Below, piece after piece: positions 48,977-59,700 of a DNA stretch of 64,000 bases; the first letter of the stretch is position 1, and the number at the start of each line of letters is the position of its first letter. The notes under the pieces are model-generated. The model was not told where the DNA came from and ran no database searches. It saw only the letters and a program-made list of their open reading frames with translations. The translations under genes were made by a program, and so were the position numbers. The stretch comes from Parasponia andersonii (taxonomy: Eukaryota; Streptophyta; Magnoliopsida; Rosales; Cannabaceae), in assembly GCA_002914805.1 (NCBI GenBank), contig JXTB01000086.1, positions 411,807 to 475,806 of the forward strand. Direction: 5' to 3'.

Positions 48977-51847
48977 ATGGCAAACACCAGAAACACTACT
49001 AGAGTCACCGGAACTAGCCAAAACCAACCCCAAAGCACTGCTGCTACACAGACAGACCCTGCTCAGGATCAGCCTAATATGACCGCAACAGAAAACCTTT
49101 CCTAGAGACAGGATCGTATGAAGGAGACACTGGTGAGCCTTCAGCAAGTCACTAACCAGATCAATGACACCCTACGACGACTTGCTGAAAGGCAGATGGT
49201 GACCCCACCACAGCACGAACGTCCCAAAGAACGTCCTGCTCAACTACCTGAGAAAAGAATACAGATGCTAGAGATAAGAAGACGCGGCCAGCCAAGAACC
49301 CATCAAGAGCGTCATGAAGATCGCGTCTCCAAAGGAGAAGGCAAAGTCGCAAACTTGCCTCCCGAATCCGGTACGGAGAGTTTAAGTACTAACCGTGATC
49401 GTGGACAACCTTCTCGCAAATCCACTGATAGTAAAGATCGCTTGAGCAGCGAACGAAGACGACCATCGAGAAGCGTCTTCGAAAGAATCAGCAGAGAGTC
49501 GAGACAAGATCCAGACCTAAGACAATATTTGGAGCGACAACGTAGCCATGATCGATCTGTATCGCATCATAACGACCAAAGCCGGTCTCGTCGCACTATT
49601 TCACTAGATTCCTCTCACAGATCGTAGAATACTCTACTCGACCAGCCCGCCATGCATCAGGATAACGATCAAAGGCCGTCCTTGCCTCCAGCGAGAGATA
49701 ATGCTTTCCCTCTGAACGTCGATGTTCACAATTCAAGGATCGCATTAGACGTACTTGCTGGTTGGGACGATGAGCTCGCTGATGGGTATCGTCAATCGCC
49801 ATTCAGCGAGGAAGTTCGAGCTGCAGACCTACCTACTGGATTCAGACTTCCCACTATTAACACTTTTGATGGGAAAACTGATCCACAGGACCATATGGAT
49901 CACTTCAGTGACTTGATGGAACTCCATTGTGTCAATGATCATGCACGTTGCAGATGTTTCGCTGTAACTCTCTTGGGAGCAGTAAAGAAGTGGTTCCGAG
50001 GACTCAAATCCGGCTCGATCTCGTCCTGGCAACAACTTCAGACGGCGTTCTTGAGATAGTTTCAAGCTGCCAAGAATTTCACTGTTCCACTTGTTAGCTT
50101 GTCTGCAATCCGACAAGGTCCAAAGGAGACTCTACGATCTTATCTCAATCAATTCATCTTAGAGTTAGCAAAGGTCAACAACCCACCTGAGGGAGGAGTT
50201 CTAACTCTCATGATGGCCGGGGTGCGACCAGAAACTAAACTCTAGGAGGAATTACTTGAGCGAGAATGTAGAACTCTTGAAGACTTCTACCGAAGGGTTG
50301 GTCAGCATCTGAGGCTAGAATCTTTGCGCGAGAATCTTCAAAAGACAGAAGGAAGGAAAGATACAACTAAAGAGGCGATCACGACCAACAATAACGGTAA
50401 TAAGAAAAATAAAAGGAATAATGAACAGCTGACAGAGAATCAGCCTAGGTATAAAAAGTAAGAGATTTCAAGAGCTCCCATACAGTTCAATAATTATACC
50501 GAATTAAACGCACCCATAGATCATATCTATGCGGTCACAAACCAACATGAGCGCTATCGTCAACCGGAGCCCATGAAAAGAGAGAGAGTGAGGCGCGACC
50601 CCAATAAGTTTTGTTGGTATCATAATGACATTGGACATGATACCAGTAACTGCTTTGTCCTGAAAGATGAGATCGAAAGATTGATAAAAGAAGGACAACT
50701 GCAGTAGTACTCTAAATAGAATAGTGAAAGGCGTGAAGAAAATCGACAGCGAGCTCCAGAAATTCAGCGCGAGGTGCGAACTATTTTCGGAGGACCGTAT
50801 GTTGGGGGAGATTCCAGAAGAGCGCAGGATAGGTATGCGCGAGAAGCTCGACAACAGCCGTTGACCAATGTCATGCACCTCGAACAGTGACCACGAAAGC
50901 TTCAGCGAGTACCGGATATGGATATTACCTTCACAGAATAAGACACGAGGGAAGTCCATTATCCACATAATGATGCATTAGTCATAAAAATTAATTATGG
51001 AAGCATACAGTTGTGGCGAGTATTGGTTGATAACGGGAGTGCTGTGGACATCCTATACTTCGACGCCTTCAAGAAGATGGGGTTGAATGAGAGCGACTTA
51101 AAGCCTACCGTCACTCCACTCTATGGTTTCACTGGTGACAGCCTGATGCCTATGGGCATGATTGAATTGATGGTCAGCGTTGGAACCTATCATAGGGTTT
51201 CAATGATAATGACCCAATTTTTGGTGGTAGATTGCCCTTCTACTTTCAATGCTGTGCTGGGAAGACCGACACTGAGGGAACTTCGAGCCGTCACTTTGAT
51301 CTACCATCTCACTATGAAGTTCCTGACCCAACACGGGGTAGGCGAGGCTTGAGGAAACCAATATGATGCGAGGACTTGTTATAACAAGTCGCTGAAACTC
51401 GTAGCAAAGGATGCGACATTCCGCATAATGATGGTCCACCTGCTAGAGGAAGCGTCACTCGAAGTAGCGAGCAAAGCGTCAGTCGAATCAGCGGGCAAAG
51501 CGTCAGTCGAAGCAGCGGACAATGCGTCAGTCGAAGTAGCAGGCAAAGCATCAGTCGAAGCTCCAGTCGAGTCGAAGTAGCAGGCAAAGCGTCAGTCAAA
51601 GCTCCAGTCGAGTCGCCAGACAGCGTCAGTCGGGTCATCAGATAAAGCGTCAGTCGAACCGTCAGTGAAAGCGTCAATCGAAACGATCAGCGAAAACTTC
51701 GATCCTCGAGAGATAGACAAAAAGGTCAGAACTGGACCCATTGAAGATCTGGAGGACTTATCATTCGACGTCTTCCAAGACTTTAAAGATTGGAATGGAG
51801 GTTCAAGGACCTGTATGAGCTTCATTGGTCGCTTTTCTGAAATCTAA
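48977..51847 (+). pseudogene. gag-protease of the LTR element, inactivated by many in-frame stops
   Basis: One reading frame runs from ATG 48977 through Gag and protease, interrupted by stops at 49103, 49625, 50057, 50243, 50459, 50705, 50717, 50888, 50939 and 51350. Gag parts visible are an Arg-rich N-terminal half, a capsid-like region (TFDGKTDPQDHMDHF, then VKKWFRGLKSGSISSWQQL) at about 49860-50056, and a zinc knuckle CWYHNDIGHDTSNC at about 50610-50655. The protease has VLVDNGSAVDILYFDAF (51017-51067) and VDCPSTFNAVLGRP (about 51227-51270). DNGS replaces the D-T/S-G active-site triad, as is usual in this plant group. Most stops are TAG where related proteins have Gln, or TGA where they have Arg, pointing to C-to-T change. 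The C-terminal part is repetitive. It encodes particle and processing proteins in active relatives, but cannot do so here. Confidence 0.85.
51450..51675 (+). repeat. Minisatellite in the gag-protease frame (Ser-Val-Glu-Ala repeats)
   Basis: A unit of 24 bp or so, built on gcgtcagtcgaagtagcagg, is repeated about eight times with small changes. In frame it codes for repeats of the type A-S-V-E-x-A-x-K. Later units fall out of frame. Confidence 0.85.
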
Positions 51848-52214
51848 CTTGGATGTCTTGAGCAAGATCAAAATAGTACGCTGATAAGGATTGAGCTCGA
51901 TCTCTTATAATAAATGTGCGAGCAGTCTCAGCTTCAGATCGCATCATATCAACAGTACACTGCTCGATATTCTAACCCTAAAGTCGGACGAAGAAGATTT
52001 GAAGTTGGGAAACTTGTTCTTCGGCAAGACCTCATTCTTCGGAACCCTCTTGGGAATGACCATATGTTATTATTGCATTATTCAACCTAGGACATAAAAG
52101 TTAGCTCGAACTAGCAGACAAAAGATCATGCCTGGAATGTAGGACAGCTTCGTCATTTTTATCAATTAACTTTCCTGTATATCTTCATGTTTTCGTCATT
52201 CATCAATAAAGATG

Positions 52215-52395
52215 TCTACTTGTTCGACATTCGACATTTGTTGATCGTCATTCGTTGTTCGTCATTCATCGATCGTCATTCGTTGATCGTCATTCTTCGA
52301 TCGTCATTCGTTATTTCGTCATTCGTTGTTCGTCATTCATCGATCGTCATTCGTTGATCGTCATTCGTTATTTCGTTATTCAACGTTGTTCGTCA
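52215..52395 (+). repeat. Tandem cgtcattcgttgatcgtcattc repeats (about 10-12-bp units)
   Basis: Many copies of cgtcattc joined by gttgat, atcgat or gttatt occur over about 170 bp in the non-coding spacer between the protease and the antisense gene. An open frame through it gives only a low-complexity S-F-V-D-R-H pattern and is not a gene. Confidence 0.85.
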
Positions 52396-52440
52396 ATAAT
52401 ATTTCTTCGGCTATTACTTCAACTTTGTTTCATTCATCTT

Positions 52441-52610
52441 TATGGCAGTTTTCGGACACCATGAAACTCGGGGGGCAGTAGGATCAGAATTTTATCTCCT
52501 ACTTGTTTCCATTTATCTTTTTATAGTTTTATAGCAGTTTTCGGACACCATAAAACTCGGGGGGCAGTGGAATCAGAATGTTATCTCCTACTTGTTTCCT
52601 AAGGGACTAT
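52441..52610 (+). repeat. Direct repeat with polypurine-like core inside the element
   Basis: Two copies at a spacing of 89 bp share gcagttttcggacaccat, aaactcggggggcagt and tatctcctacttgtttcc. The cggggggcag core looks like a polypurine tract with following bases, so this could be an internal relic of an LTR border. This is tentative. Confidence 0.7.
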
Positions 52611-53089
52611 GCAAACGTCCATTTAAAGGAGATAGGGTTTTAGATCATCGAAGTATCTGAAACTCCTTAAAATCCTAGGATTTTCTCCTTGCTTCATGCC
52701 TTAGCATGTCGTATTACGCAATTTCCCTCCTCGAACAACAAAGTAACTAAGCAAAACATTCATTGTTCGATGTGAAATATTGCTATATCATATTTTGCCA
52801 TGGAACTTTTGAAACACAGTTGAGTTTGCATCACTCGTATTGACTATTTTCTTAAGCGACCTAACCTATCCTAATACTTAAAACTCGTTTTAAGTTAGTC
52901 GGATTCAAATCGCTAAAAGCTTACTGATCAATCACTTAGTGATTGACTACTTAGTTAAAATTATTGTTGTGTTTTTATTATTTTGCAGGAGAATCTGACA
53001 GGAAAAAATAATAATTTTTATTAAAAGAAGTCACCTGTACATGAGCAGAAAGGAAGGGGACCAAGCCCGCATTGTTCTAAAAATAAAAA

Positions 53090-55226
53090 AATACAAGTGT
53101 TATGCAGAAGGGCTCGCGCTGCCATCTCTAGCTTTGGCAGTATCCTCCCTCCAACTTTGGATGAGCTCGACCACGTCCTCACCAAAGATGGAGAAGTCAA
53201 AGTCCGGATGCTCGCAGAAAATATTAAAAATGATGGTCGACAAGGCGATATCACTAGCTTTATCTTTGAGCTCTTTGACTTCATTTACCTTGAACTCTTC
53301 GATAGCTTTGTGAACCGCCTTAGTGGTTGCCTCCCTCATGCAATCCGGATGCTCAGAGATGGTTTTCTCGAGCTCTTTGACTTTCTCCTCGAGGTTCTCC
53401 TTCTCGAGCTTCTCCTTGGCCAGGTCTTCAAGCAGCTGCTACCTTTCCAAGTCAAAGGCTGTTTTGTCCTCCTCCCGAGCTTTCTCCGAATTCTCGAATG
53501 CTTGGGTTATCTCTTCAACTTTTTCAGCCTTCTCCAAGCATTCGAGGACCGTATCGTACATCACGACAGCAGTAGTCGCGGTATGAAAATATAGCTATTA
53601 ATACCAAGAAAATACATTTGAGGGGAAGATTAAAAAAAAAAAGCTTACATTGGCCAGCATCCTCATCGCAGAACCAAAAGCGACCTTGGCAGATCGTCGC
53701 TTCATCCGCTTCCAGCCTTCCTCGGATGTGAAGCGATCAATGAAGGCTGCGCTCATACCAGCCTTCTCTGGTAATTGATTGAGGAGCGCAAAAAGCTCCT
53801 CATCCTTATCTGCCAGGATCGGTTCCGAAGAGGTGGCAGCTTCTTTGGGTAGCTCAGAGTGGCTCGATGTCTGAGGCTGTGGAGGAAGCGAGCTTGCTGG
53901 GATGTCCTCGAAGGCAACTTTTTATTTTTTAGAGTTGTCGACCTTCTCTTTCCCTTTCGATGGCGGAGTGCTCTCGGGTGTTTTGGTTTTTGCCATGGAC
54001 CCGAGAGTGAAGGGTGGTGCTCGCAGGCCGCTACCGATGACCATCTCTGTACAGATGTCAGTGAGCAAGGTGATATAATACATTATGTGATTACCTTCTT
54101 CTTATTGAGGAGCTGGTGGTGACGCTGTTTCTAGAGAGGAAGGTTCCGAAACTGAAGGGGTGGCAGGTGCTTTTCGTTTCCTAAGTCTGGAAGAAGAGGC
54201 ACCTGTATCTGTCTTTTTTCTTGGCTTCTTTTTCTTCGAGCTCAAAGGTCCCGAAGATCTGGACGAATGGATAAAGGGATCAGGAAACGCGGCTCCCTTT
54301 GGAAGCAGACCGTAAGCGACCAGGTTCCTAGAAGTTCCAAGTACCTTCCAATCAAATTTCTTCATTGGAAGGTCATTGATTTTGTGTACCCTTGCGAGCT
54401 GCTCCCCAGAAAGTCCAGGCCGTTCCCTGTTGTCTGCGATGACATGCAAGTGTGACCAGGATAAAAATAACAAAATTGAAAAAGGTGAAAAATTGGAAAA
54501 CTACCTACCGGGGTTTTGAAAGAAGTCGTTATCCACATAGTCAAAGTGGAAAAACAGATTTTTCTATTTTACCATGTTGTTGCGAACCCCGTAGATCGTT
54601 TTTATTACCTGGTTCGACCATTTGCTTGCATAAAAGAAGCCAAGATCTGACGGGTTTGATTTCACTTGGTAAAATCAAGCGAACTCTTCAGGAAAAAGGG
54701 TCTCTAAACCTAGCTTGTGGTAAAGTATGTACAAACCTACCATGTATCTATATGTATTAGGGGTCAATTGGAAAGGGACGACACCGTAGTAGTCAATAAT
54801 TGATTTTATATACAGATGAAGTGGGAGATGGGCACCGCACTTAAGAACTGCTTCAGAAAAAGAAGCAATTCCACGTGGTGGTGTGTGTGGTCGGTTGACT
54901 TCCATGGGCAAGCGAAGAGTGATGGCGATTTTATAGCTGCAAACGATTTTGCTGAGCTTGTTCGATGTGCAGCTCGTCTTTATGTTGATACATGACCAAT
55001 TTCCCTCTTCGTATTGATATCCTGATGAGAAGGCAGGGGCATCCTTGATATGTCGAGGCCACTGGTCCCGAGGGAGGTCACCTATGCGAGGACTATTCTG
55101 CCTGACCCCTGTTATCTCTACCTCGAATTCTGGTTCGAGATAGTCTTCGAGGTTAATAGAGCTAACACTGGAGTCAGATTCTCCAGAAAATATATTCCCT
55201 TCCCTAAAATCCTCACTACTAGACAT
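53090..55226 (-). pseudogene. Antisense gene in the LTR element, 'putative gypsy type transposon' (Transposase_28-like) protein
   Basis: Opposite to gag, several open segments together look like one degenerate multi-exon gene. The 5'-most segment (55226-54675) starts M-S-S-S-E-D-F and contains PMEVNRPHTPPRGIASFSEA, GAHLPLHLYIKSI and PFQLTPNTYRYMVGLYIL, the signature of plant proteins annotated as putative gypsy-type transposon (Pfam PF04195 as remembered). It is stopped by TGA at 54677-54675, inside the conserved block (FYQVKSNPSD follows). A second segment (54473-54102) holds a basic KKKKPRKK stretch and SSRLRKRKAP. Further coding-like sequence on the - strand follows at about 54000-53640. 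The last segment (53339-53100) includes IIFNIFCEHPDFDFS, a common C-terminal motif. Function is unknown. Such antisense genes are reported in Tat-lineage retrotransposons. Confidence 0.68.
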
Positions 55227-56168
55227 CTGAAAAGAAATACGGATGGATTTAGTCCTACGCGAGCATCAAGGATTTTTACTGTGTTAGTAAATTTTGGGGG
55301 TTCACCCTAAGATTGCACTAATAGGCAAGCTCATCGAATTTTTTCTGATTGGTCTACGGATTCGAAAAAAGTTACTCAAGCAGTTTATCAAAAAATAGGT
55401 AAATAGGGTATCAGACCCTAGAAACTCTTTTCACGAGTTTTTCCTTGACCATTATCTAGTAAGAATCTATTCTATGAACCAAAAAAGAGAAATCTGGAAA
55501 AATTCCTATTCTAGTTCGTTCGAATATGGGGTGTGTTTCTATTTCTAGAAATTGAAACTAAGTTTTTTCAAGAACAGACGAAGAACAATAGGAGAGAAGA
55601 AATAAACTAACATTTCTTCGGAAGCAGAGGGATTGAGATATGGTCTGAATTCCGTCGGAGAAGGTATTGGAATTGTGCGAGCTGAAGGACGAAACGGCGC
55701 TGTAGAATTCTCTGAAAAACTTCGAGATTTTTTAGAAAGATGGAAAGTCTGTAATAAAGAAGCAGAAACGGATTGATTTCCGATATTTATAACTCGAGCA
55801 TCGCTAAATCACAGCCGTAGATCAAGATCTTTGATTTTCAGATCTAAAGGCCTAAGTTTACGTGGGATTTGATTTTTTTCTGAAATTAAATCAGTATTTT
55901 TCGAAATTTGAAAGGATTCGGTTTAAAAACGACGGTTGGCATCATCAATATCCTCGAGTCTCCTTGAGTTCTGCTATTTTCTTAGAAAAGGCGACACGTG
56001 TTTTCGCATGTCAGAAAAAAGTACGCATGATCTTGAGAAAGATGAGGTTTGAGATCTGGCGACTCTTCGACTCTTCAAGGATCTCAAGTCTAGGTCGTGA
56101 CATTACATTTTTTAAGTTCGCATTCACCTACATTTAAAGGAAGCTCCATTTTATCCTAAAGAACTAAT

Positions 56169-56184
56169 GGAGCTGGGGGGCAAT
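56169..56184 (+). other. Putative polypurine tract before the 3' LTR
   Basis: ggagctggggggcaat immediately precedes the 3' LTR start at 56185, the expected position of the plus-strand primer. Confidence 0.65.
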
Positions 56185-56770
56185 TGTTGTGCGGTCTAAA
56201 ATCCTATGCCAAGTCGTATGTGTAAGAATATGTACGACCTCCACCGCAGGAGTTTCGTGCGACCTCCTCCGAATAGGTTATGTGCGACCCGAAAGAAAAG
56301 GAAACTAGTCTCTGCTTCGTCAAACGGGTAACCTACAAGGAAAGGGAAACAAAAGTCTCTCTTTCAAGTTCGACCAGTTACCCGATTTAAGTGATTACCC
56401 AATTATATTGTTACTCAAATTGTATTACCCGATTGTATAGTTACCCATTTTGATAATTAGGAACATTGAGTTACCCTCATCTATATAAAGGGAGCTCAAG
56501 GTTTCAGGGAGGGGGATGATTTTTTCCGAATCTAGAGAAGCAAAAGAATTCTTAAGAGTATTTTCTTCTTTTCAGACAACACATTGCAATTTTGAGCTCT
56601 GGTAATTCTCCAGAAAATAGTGAAAACAGTGGACGTAAGCTCATCTTTTTCGGGGCTGAACCACTATAAAATTTTTGCTTTTTTATTTGCTTTGATTAAT
56701 AACCCTATTCACACAAGTTACATCTCATAATTTTTTCTAAAATTTATTGTTGACAAAACCTCCATCAAGA
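56185..56770 (+). repeat. 3' LTR of the 48-57 kb element
   Basis: It begins TGTTGTGCGG and ends CCATCAAGA; the last bases differ by one substitution from the 5' LTR end (CAACA). It contains the TATA box at about 56482-56491. It is directly followed by the target duplication TATGC. Confidence 0.92.
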
Positions 56771-56775
56771 TATGC

Positions 56776-59700
56776 TAACACTCCTTGGTTAACATCTACA
56801 TCTACAAAATAATATGGTGAATAAGTATATTGGAACCCAAGTTAAACATGTTTCGTCCCTATTATTGGGTCGGCTTGGATATTCCTATTTTGATAATTAT
56901 GCAGCTGAGGTTAAATTTGTTATTTTTGTCAAGTATTATCATTTTTTTTTATTCCATTGAGAAAAATGGAACACCACAAATAATAATACTTTAAATTTAC
57001 TTTAGAGAGGAAAAAAAAAATCATAGCCTCTCTCTTAAAAACTCATATTCCTCATCGTCACAATTTTTCTACCTTAATTTCTATCTGACTAAAAATGCGG
57101 GATTTCTCTAGTTCCTTACTTTTCTGGTTCATATTTCTTTACAGGAATAAAATGCCTTATAGTCTTATACACTTGCTAAGATTAGTATTTTTCTATCTAG
57201 ATGTTTTGTTTTGTAATTAAGAAATTTCTAATTGTATTGCTTATATTATACAAATGATTTACTTTAGTAGTTAAAATCATTTCTACCTTTAAAAATGTAT
57301 TTTCAATACTATATTTAGCAAGTTTTACTCATTACTTACATTGCAACCTCATTGCTGTATGATTTTTTATTTTCAATTTTTGGGATTCTCACACTAGTGC
57401 TTTTCGTAGTGTGTTTTACACTGGACAAACAATATAAATTAACATTTTAATTAAAAAACAATTATGACAGTGTCCAAGTATTAGTTTATACAAGACTCCA
57501 AAACCTCTAGTGATTCTAAATATTTTTTACCATCTCCAACTCAACATTCTAAAATGGTGCAACGTTTAAATTATGAAACTTCCACACCATTTTATAATTT
57601 AATTTCCAATCTTTTGCACCAAATGTTATACCAAAAAAATATTTTCTTTCTTTTCTTTATTCTTTTATTCTTAACAATTAATTTATTTTACAAAATATTT
57701 AATCATGTTTTAATTAATACCTTACTGCAATCATATATTCTATTAGTAAACTAAAATTACTAAATTAAGAAATTACATTTAATTGACTAAATAGTGCATT
57801 TATTAAGAAGTTTTTAATGTTTGAATTTTAATGAGTAATTTTAATATTATGTACTTAATTTTAGTTTAGTATAAATGTTAATATAAATAATAATCAAATT
57901 AGAGAAAATATAAATAAAACAAAATTATTGAATAATAAAGGATGATAAAAAAGGATACAATCTGAATATATATATATATATTTTGAAATCTCTGAACAAA
58001 ATTTCCTTGAAAGATATAAAATAGGGATAAATTTGGAATCATGAAAAGCTTTAAAATTATTTTCATCCAAACAATAAAGCGCTATATTTAGTGCAAAAAT
58101 GTTCACTTCTACAGTTTAGCGCTTAAAGACAGAGTTCGGTTCGATATATTTTTTAACTCTAAAATAGAGCAAAACTCTAACATATAGTTCGGTTAGAGAT
58201 GCTCTTATACACTTCCAATTTGAAATTATAAAGTATTTTCATTCACGTAAAACAAAATATTAGAAAAGGCTGTTATATATACTGATTTATTTTTTTCTTA
58301 ATCCAATTGGAGATGTTTTAATTTAGTTTTTAAATGTTATTCGTCTTGTATTTGAGTGTATAGCCAAGTCTTCAAAGTTTCTCTCTTTTCAACCTCATGT
58401 AATTGAAGTGAGCTTTGAGATTACTACCAAGTACCAAATGGGCAACAAATATTCTTAATGGGTCAGTACTCAATACGAATAAGGTGCCAAAAAAATATAT
58501 TACTTTTTAAAAGGAGAAGAAGCCGAAACTATTAAAGCCCATTCAGAACAGTTACGTTTCGTAATTATTGTTGCAAATTTTATTGGACCAAAAAAAAAAA
58601 AAAAAGAAACAAAGAAAAAAGATTACTTGAGACCAAAACCTGTATTCTTTTAATGGTATACAAAAGGTAACAAGTTTTTACCTTGTTCACGAGAAATTAC
58701 GTGAAGAAACGTCAAAACCAAAACCTGTATTCTTTTAATGGTATACAAAAGGTAACAAGTTTTTACCTTGTTCACGAGAAATTACGTGAAGAAACGTCAT
58801 ACAATAGGCCATTTATGGTAAAAGTATAAATATATATATAGATACATGTAATATAGCGCAACAACTCAAGAAAAATAATAATTGTAAGATTCGTGGACGC
58901 CAGCTCTCTCTCTTGTGTAAGTGGAACTCTATAGAAAGTATCTAGTGCAACGACATACCAAAAAAATAAAATAAAAAAATAAAAATTGGAGTACATGTAG
59001 GTCCTTTTGATATTTATTGTCTAATTAACGAGTTAGGTGTGATAAGGGACAAAGGTCATAATCCACCATTAATCTTTTAGAACCATGTAATTTTTAATGG
59101 AAAAAAAAAAACTATAGGTCCATAATGCATGTTCGGTGAATTGTTGATTCAAAATTTCAAAACTTAAATATGTGAATAATTGATAAAAAATTTAGTTAAT
59201 GTGACACTCGATTACTTTTCAGCCCACCTTGTTCATACTCTGCACTTTTGGAATCTTTAATCATTGCGGAATTCAAAAATAATAATCATTATCTTCATGA
59301 ATTTTAGCTTTGGATGATGAATTTTACTACATTTGACCTTTTTTTTTTTTCAAGTGAAAACTGCAAAATGATATGTCAAAATGAGAGTGAATTTATTTGT
59401 TTATTTTCTTTTTTTGGTCGAATGAGATTGAGTTTAATTTATTCTTAATAAATTCGAATAGAAAAATCATAGTTAAAGAGTAGCTGTCAATTTTGTTGCG
59501 TCAAGCCATACAGAGGGAAGATTAAGGCTACGTTTGGGAAAAGTGAGAAGAAAGAAAGAGTTGGAGGAAAAAATGAAGGGAAAATAAAAAATGAGATTAT
59601 TTGGTAGGAAGGAAAAAGAAATAGAAAAGAAAAGGAGAGAAAAAAGGGGAGAGCAAAATAATGAATGAAAATTTTAATTTATTAAATTATTTTTTAAAAT

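Larger units (their letters stand above)
48304..56770 (+). mobile_element. Ty3/gypsy-type LTR retrotransposon, non-autonomous (gag-protease plus antisense gene)
   Basis: This complete two-LTR element is flanked by the 5-bp duplication TATGC (48299-48303 and 56771-56775). Order: 5' LTR 48304-48915, primer site from about 48917, gag-protease in one frame from 48977 to about 51847, short tandem repeats, an antisense gene (about 53090-55226), a polypurine tract at about 56169-56181, and the 3' LTR 56185-56770. No reverse transcriptase, RNase H or integrase motif could be read in any frame, so the element depends on partners or is a deletion derivative. A Gag with a CxxHxxxGHxTxxC knuckle and an extra antisense gene before the 3' LTR resemble plant Tat-lineage elements; this lineage call is inferred. 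The LTRs differ by roughly 29 substitutions by eye (about 5%), mostly C/T and G/A, plus one 25-30-bp indel. Confidence 0.88.

Noticed and set aside
51450-52395. Regular repeats considered as a CRISPR-like array
   Set aside because: Units are contiguous with no unique spacers, lie in a plant retrotransposon and are partly coding; they are minisatellites.
52255-52464. Open frame of 69 codons in the element spacer
   Set aside because: It is produced by the cgtcattcgttgatcg tandem repeat, not a protein gene.
53041-53594. Long + strand frames (up to 165 codons) near 53 kb
   Set aside because: They are opposite to the antisense transposon-protein gene, and their Leu/Ser/Phe-rich content mirrors its coding strand.
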